Shown one piece after another: positions 5,611-8,903 of a stretch of 8,903 bases of DNA. Every line of letters begins with the position of its first letter. Position 1 is the first letter of the stretch. This DNA is from Caulobacteraceae bacterium (GTDB lineage: Bacteria > Pseudomonadota > Alphaproteobacteria > Caulobacterales > Caulobacteraceae): positions 1-8,903 of the forward strand of contig JADZBR010000063.1 of assembly GCA_020852035.1 (NCBI GenBank), read 5' to 3'. The translations under genes were made by a program, and so were the position numbers. The notes under the pieces are model-generated. The model did no database searches. It saw only the letters and a program-made list of their open reading frames with translations, and was not told the DNA's origin.

Positions 5611-6769
5611 TCAGAGCCTGGCCGTCAACGACCAGGACCAGTCCGGCGACGTCACCGCCGACCAGAATCTGAGCGTCACCGACGTGACCGACGAGACGGC
5701 AGCCGTCACCACGGCCACCGCCAACGCCTACGACGCCTATGTCGAGGACGGCGACCTGACGCTGGAGAACCGCCAACAGGTCTCCGGCACGACGGGCGCC
5801 ATGTCCTACATGGAGGTCACCGGCTCGTCCGGCGCCCAGACCGTCACCAACACCGCGGCCACCGGCAACGCGGCGGACGGCGGCCTCTACGCGGGCATCC
5901 TGAACGCCCGCGTGCGCCAGCAGACCACCGGCCCCAGCATCGCGGCGACCAGCTACATCGACGCCGGGGAGGCCGAGACGGGGTACCTCTCGTCCAACAC
6001 CCAGGCGATCGCCAACAGCCAGGGCTTCGGCATGGAGCACGGCGCGGGCACGATGGAGGTGGAGCAATCCAACTCGTCCACCGTCAGCGCCTACGGCGGC
6101 GCCGACTACAACTACGTCGAGGACGAAGCGGTGGTCACCGCCTCGGCCGCGGCCAACAACGTGACCTCCAACGCCATCGGCGACTCCACCCAGACCATCG
6201 CGGTCACCCAGGAGAACACCGGCCCGGTCACCGAGGCGCGCACCCAGACCTATTACGACAACATCTATGCGGCGACCTCGCAGGCCACCGCCAGCGGCAA
6301 CAACGTCTCCATCGAGAACGAGACCGGGCCGTTATCGGCCGCCGCCAACCAGGACAACGACTCGCAGATCATCGCCTCGGCCGAGAGCGGCGCCTACGAC
6401 TTCGGCGCCTCGACCACCATCGCCTACGGCGTCGCCAACAGCATGGTCGCCGGCAACTACGGCGAAGGCATCACCATCGACTCGACCCAGTTCAACGGCG
6501 AGGACGGCTCGGTGGACACCTACGCCAGCTTCGAGGGCGGCTACGGCTACGACGCCTCGGTCTCGGCCAATTCGATCGGCAACGCCTCGACGGCCTTCGC
6601 CTGCTCGGACTGCCAGTCGACGATGGACATCGCCAATCGCCAGGAAAACCAGGCCGACATCCGCGCCGCGACCCAGATGTCCATCGGCGGCTCCGGCCGC
6701 TCGATCAGCGGCACGGCGACGGCGGTGGGGAACACGGCGAGCTACTACGTGACCCGGCCGGGCGGCTAA
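5537..6769 (+). CDS. hfaD: Holdfast anchor protein HfaD, secreted 48-residue-repeat protein
   Basis: This 410-residue surface protein is third in the operon. In Caulobacter, HfaD is an outer-surface anchor protein that works with HfaA and depends on HfaB. A Sec signal peptide fills residues 1-25 (MPRPAK, then ILLVGTAAAMALCVGAA). The ATG at 5537 is required to keep it, even though it lies 74 bases inside hfaB. The mature protein is acidic and rich in Ala, Ser, Thr, Asn and Gly. It can be divided into about seven degenerate 48-residue units: Asn at 63, 111, 160, 208, 255, 301 and 349 is followed by Gln at 80, 128, 177, 225, 272, 318 and 369, nearly always 17 residues later. A C356-x2-C359 pair sits in the seventh unit. 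The ribosome binding site is weak, so coupled translation is likely. The name rests on operon order and on the signal-peptide plus repeat architecture. Confidence 0.85.
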   Translation: MPRPAKILLVGTAAAMALCVGAASSQSLAVNDQDQSGDVTADQNLSVTDVTDETAAVTTATANAYDAYVEDGDLTLENRQQVSGTTGAMSYMEVTGSSGAQTVTNTAATGNAADGGLYAGILNARVRQQTTGPSIAATSYIDAGEAETGYLSSNTQAIANSQGFGMEHGAGTMEVEQSNSSTVSAYGGADYNYVEDEAVVTASAAANNVTSNAIGDSTQTIAVTQENTGPVTEARTQTYYDNIYAATSQATASGNNVSIENETGPLSAAANQDNDSQIIASAESGAYDFGASTTIAYGVANSMVAGNYGEGITIDSTQFNGEDGSVDTYASFEGGYGYDASVSANSIGNASTAFACSDCQSTMDIANRQENQADIRAATQMSIGGSGRSISGTATAVGNTASYYVTRPGG

Positions 6770-6825
6770 ACCAGCAAGCCACAACCCTAGGGCGTGAGCG
6801 ACTATCGGCGGCTTCGATGAAATGC

Positions 6826-6831
6826 TATGCT
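6826..6831 (+). promoter_or_regulatory. Possible -10 element (TATGCT) of a leaderless antitoxin transcript
   Basis: TATGCT ends six bases before the ATG at 6838, which would put the transcription start on the A of that ATG. No Shine-Dalgarno precedes this ATG, and leaderless mRNAs are common in Caulobacter. No convincing -35 is seen at 16-18 bases, so this is tentative. Confidence 0.35.
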
Positions 6832-6837
6832 CGCGCC

Positions 6838-7029
6838 ATGAGTTCGAATCCGGTCAAGCGCTCGACTGACCCTGAGGAGGCCGAAGTCGACGCCTACATC
6901 GCGCGCAATCGCGATGCGCTGAACGCTTCGATCCGGCGCTCCCGCCGCGAGGTCGCCGAAGGGATTGGCGACCCGCGATCGATAGACGAGATCATCACCG
7001 ACGGCCGCAATCGGCGCGGCGGAGCATAG
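6838..7029 (+). CDS. Antitoxin-like protein of a ParD/ParE-type pair
   Basis: This is a 63-residue hydrophilic, charged protein directly upstream of a ParE-like toxin gene, with 12 bases between them. I call it an antitoxin mainly from that position and size. The central helix-prone stretch (A-Y-I-A-R-N-R-D-A-L-N-A-S-I-R-R-S-R-R-E, residues 20-39), followed by D-P-R-S-I-D-E-I-I (45-53), looks like the toxin-binding half of ParD-like antitoxins, in which a small N-terminal domain usually binds the operon's own promoter. A clear ribbon-helix-helix strand is not visible. The ATG at 6838 is preferred over the in-frame ATG at 6817, which adds seven residues (MKCYARA). The exact antitoxin subfamily is unsure. 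Confidence 0.68.
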   Translation: MSSNPVKRSTDPEEAEVDAYIARNRDALNASIRRSRREVAEGIGDPRSIDEIITDGRNRRGGA

Positions 7030-7041
7030 CGTTCCCGAGAG

Positions 7042-7347
7042 GTGGGCTCGCCGCGCATCGTCCTCTCCCGCGACGCCGGCCGCGACCTTGATCAGCTTGG
7101 CGATTGGATCGCCACGGACGTCGGCGAACTCCGCGCCGCCGCAATCCTCCGGCGGATCGGCCTTGCCATCGAACGCATCGCCGCCCTCCCCGGCATGGGC
7201 CGCGTGCGCCGTGAGCTGGAAGGCGCGCCGCGCAGCTTCGCGGTATCGCCCTGGATCATCCTCTACGAACCGCTCCCAAGCGGCGACGGCGTCTTGATCC
7301 TACGGGTGGTCGACGGCCGTCGTGACTTGTCGGATTTGGGCGGATAG
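7042..7347 (+). CDS. ParE/RelE-superfamily toxin
   Basis: This is a 101-residue basic protein with the ParE-type fold pattern. An N-terminal helix pair (R-D-A-G-R-D-L-D-Q-L-G-D-W-I-A, and R-R-I-G-L-A-I-E-R-I-A-A-L-P) leads to the conserved G-M-G-R-V-R-R-E-L (51-59), then the strands R-S-F-A-V-S-P-W-I-I-L-Y (64-75) and G-V-L-I-L-R-V-V-D-G-R-R-D-L (83-96). ParE toxins poison DNA gyrase, whereas RelE relatives cleave mRNA on the ribosome; sequence alone favours the ParE branch. The GTG at 7042 is the only plausible start, and its poor ribosome binding site suggests coupling to the antitoxin ending at 7029. The length is normal, with no sign of truncation. Confidence 0.87.
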   Translation: MGSPRIVLSRDAGRDLDQLGDWIATDVGELRAAAILRRIGLAIERIAALPGMGRVRRELEGAPRSFAVSPWIILYEPLPSGDGVLILRVVDGRRDLSDLGG

Positions 7348-7387
7348 CTCTGAAGTTATTCCCGCCCTCCCAACCTCGCCGTTTCGC

Positions 7388-7416
7388 GGTGGAGGCTGCG
7401 TGCTCACGCCTCCACC
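7388..7416. terminator. 9-bp hairpin after the toxin gene, possible terminator
   Basis: GGTGGAGGC (7388-7396) and GCCTCCACC (7408-7416) form a perfect 9-bp stem with an 11-base loop, 41 bases after the toxin stop codon. There is no T tract on the plus strand, so termination is plausible but unproven. Confidence 0.4.
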
Positions 7417-7424
7417 CCACCCCC

Positions 7425-7563
7425 GTCATCCTAGGCCTTGTGCCTAGGATCCCTCTCTTGGCCTCTCAAACACCGGCCGAGGGCGCGCCGGCGGGTCAGC
7501 GCCCCCAATCCCGACCGTCTGAGCGGCGGACCTAGGGACCCTAGGCACAAGGCCTAGGGTGAC
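7425..7563. repeat. Inverted pair of REP-like hairpins (REPIN-like element)
   Basis: Two 30-base arms, 7425-7454 and 7534-7563, are inverted copies of each other with two differences and a 79-base spacer. Each arm is itself a perfect 9-bp hairpin with a 5-base loop: ATCCTAGGC/GCCTAGGAT at 7428-7450 and ACCCTAGGC/GCCTAGGGT at 7538-7560. This is the layout of REP doublets (REPINs), which are mobilised in trans by RAYT transposases; no transposase is present here. It occupies much of the 352-base gap between the toxin and the M16 gene. The remaining sequence (7348-7387, 7564-7689) shows nothing else I can name. Confidence 0.7.
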
Positions 7564-7689
7564 GATGTGGGGGATGGCGGGCATGCGCTCATCTTACGAA
7601 GAAGCAATCCGCCGCCCGCCCTGCCCGGCGGCAAGATTCCGCCTTGCACCGGCCGCCTTTGCGCGATTTGTCTGCCGCACACGCCGTTC

Positions 7690-7694
7690 AAGGA
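7690..7694 (+). promoter_or_regulatory. Shine-Dalgarno AAGGA of the M16 peptidase gene
   Basis: AAGGA ends five bases before the ATG at 7700. It fixes the start that gives a complete signal peptide. Confidence 0.65.
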
Positions 7695-7699
7695 CATTC

Positions 7700-8903
7700 A
7701 TGCTCCGCCGCAACCGGGCGCTCGCCGCCCTCGTCGCCCTCGCCGTCGCCCTGCCCGCCTCGGCCGCTCCTCGCCTGCCCAACCCCTTCGCCAAGGCGCC
7801 CTCGACCGCGCCGGCCAAGCTCGAGCAAGGCGAATGGCCCCAGGCCAAGTCCGACGTCGCGCCCGACCCGCAGGTGCGTTTCGGCGCCCTGCCGAACGGC
7901 ATGCGCTATGCGATCATGAAGAACGCCACGCCGCCGCAGCAGGGCTCCCTGCGCCTGCGCTTCGACGCCGGCTCGCTGATGGAGACCGACGCCCAGCAGG
8001 GCCTCGCCCACTTCCTGGAGCACATGGCCTTCAACGGCTCGAAGAACGTGCCCGAGGGCGAGATGATCAAGACGCTGGAGCGCCTCGGCCTCTCCTTCGG
8101 CGCCGACACCAACGCCTCCACCGACTTCCAGCAGACGATCTACAAGCTCGACCTGCCGCGCACTGACGCCGAGAGTCTCGACACCAGCCTCATGCTGATG
8201 CGCGAAACCGCCGGGGAGTTGCTGATCGATCCTGCGGCCGTCGACCGTGAACGCGGCGTGGTGCTCTCGGAGGAGCGCGCCCGGGCCACCCCCTCCTACC
8301 GCGTCTACAAGGACCGCCTGGAGTTCCTTCTCAAGGGGCAGTTGCCGCCCGCGCGCCTGCCCATCGGCAAGGTCGAGGTGCTCAAGTCGGCGCCCGCCGC
8401 CCAGATTCAGGAGTTCTATCGACGCTACTATCGCCCGGAGCGCGCCGTGTTGGTCGTCGCCGGCGACATCGACGTCGACGCCGTCGAGGCGAAGATCAAG
8501 GCCAGGTTCTCCGACTGGACCGCCCAGGGCCCGTCGGGGGGCGTTCCCGATCTCGGCCGGGTGGAGCGCCGAAAGCCGCAGGCCCGGCTGGTGGTCGAGG
8601 CCGGCGCGCCGCCGTCGCTGCAACTCGCCTGGGTCGGACCGCCGAAGACCGCCCCCGACACCCTGGCCAAGCGACGCGAAGACCTGGTGACCGCCCTGGG
8701 CTTCGCCGTTCTCAACCGCCGCTTCTCGGCCATGGCGCGCGCCGCCGATCCCCCGTTCCTGGGCGCGGGCGCCTTCGAGGGCGACGAGTACAAGGCCGCT
8801 CATGTCGTGATGGTCACCGTCAACGTCCAACAGGATCGCTGGCGCCCGGCCTTGGAGGCGGTGGATCGCGAGCAGCGCCGGATCATCCAGCACGGCGTCC
8901 GAC
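7700..8903 (+). CDS. M16-family zinc metallopeptidase (insulinase/pitrilysin type), N-terminal 401 codons
   Basis: The reading frame is open to the right edge, so the gene is partial by window, not broken. A Sec signal peptide covers residues 1-22 (MLRRNRALAALVALAVALPASA), so the enzyme is probably periplasmic. The inverted zinc motif H104-F-L-E107-H108 lies in Q-G-L-A-H-F-L-E-H-M-A-F-N-G, with E107 as the catalytic base. The distal Glu ligand is probably E191 in E-R-G-V-V-L-S-E. A second domain opens around residues 235-260 (Y-R-R-Y-Y-R-P-E-R-A-V-L-V-V-A-G-D), standard for M16 N-terminal halves. Family members of this secreted type usually have two such halves of around 450 residues, so about half the gene is missing. 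Substrates are probably small peptides in the envelope. No link to the neighbouring genes is evident. Confidence 0.93.
   Translation, partial: MLRRNRALAALVALAVALPASAAPRLPNPFAKAPSTAPAKLEQGEWPQAKSDVAPDPQVRFGALPNGMRYAIMKNATPPQQGSLRLRFDAGSLMETDAQQGLAHFLEHMAFNGSKNVPEGEMIKTLERLGLSFGADTNASTDFQQTIYKLDLPRTDAESLDTSLMLMRETAGELLIDPAAVDRERGVVLSEERARATPSYRVYKDRLEFLLKGQLPPARLPIGKVEVLKSAPAAQIQEFYRRYYRPERAVLVVAGDIDVDAVEAKIKARFSDWTAQGPSGGVPDLGRVERRKPQARLVVEAGAPPSLQLAWVGPPKTAPDTLAKRREDLVTALGFAVLNRRFSAMARAADPPFLGAGAFEGDEYKAAHVVMVTVNVQQDRWRPALEAVDREQRRIIQHGVR

Noticed and set aside
5471..6067. Minus-strand frame opposite the hfaB/hfaD junction
   Set aside because: Antisense shadow of the repetitive hfaD sequence, with no start signal or domain.
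7425..7563. CRISPR array or insertion sequence ends
   Set aside because: There are only two arms, in inverted not direct orientation, with a short spacer that encodes no transposase.
7594..8166. Plus-strand frame beginning at 7567 that overlaps the M16 start
   Set aside because: Out of frame with the M16 domain, Arg/Pro/Ala-rich, and its start lies in the repeat region with no ribosome binding site.
7688..8893. Minus-strand 401-codon frame opposite the M16 peptidase gene
   Set aside because: The length is a by-product of high GC content. The plus strand encodes a signal peptide and the HxxEH zinc motif in an unbroken frame.

Overview
The window looks chromosomal and comes from a stalked, high-GC alphaproteobacterium of the family Caulobacteraceae (Caulobacter, Phenylobacterium or a close relative). 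Two things point there. The left edge carries the 5' end of a 16S rRNA gene with an alphaproteobacterial type of sequence and leader. The centre carries hfaA-hfaB-hfaD, the holdfast anchor genes that tie the adhesive holdfast to the stalk tip in Caulobacter and its relatives. No phage, transposase or CRISPR signature was seen.

Layout from left to right. Positions 1-231 are the 5' end of 16S rRNA on the minus strand. It is preceded by a leader with a boxA-like element and by a near-consensus rrn promoter (TTGACA-N17-TAGATA) at 514-542. Next is a minus-strand 14-TM MFS (DHA2-type) exporter (786-2186), divergent from an Rrf2-family regulator with four clustered cysteines (2302-2742). A block of hairpins (2744-2885) separates Rrf2 from a convergent minus-strand pair: a rhomboid intramembrane protease (3373-4017, TTG start) followed by a two-CBS-domain protein (2889-3317). 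Divergent from the rhomboid, the hfaABD operon runs from 4167 to 6769. The genes overlap, and a perfect-looking sigma-54 promoter core sits 44 bases before the hfaA start codon. Downstream is a small ParD/ParE-type toxin-antitoxin pair (6838-7347), then an intergenic region with an inverted pair of REP-like hairpins, then the first 401 codons of a secreted M16 zinc metallopeptidase that runs off the right edge.

How the genes work together. HfaB is a CsgG-like outer-membrane lipoprotein that should export HfaA and HfaD. HfaA is small and curlin-like. HfaD can be read here as a tandem array of about seven 48-residue units with an almost invariant Asn-x16-Gln spacing. HfaA and HfaD share a short motif, which suggests that the anchor is built of related amyloid-like or beta-solenoid surface proteins. 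The MFS exporter and Rrf2 regulator may form a regulator-target pair, but this rests only on their divergent arrangement.

The most interesting observations are the HfaD repeat architecture, the sigma-54 promoter in front of hfaA, the 74-base hfaB/hfaD overlap that encodes the HfaD signal peptide in a second frame, and the REP-like pair whose two arms differ only by a compensatory base-pair change.
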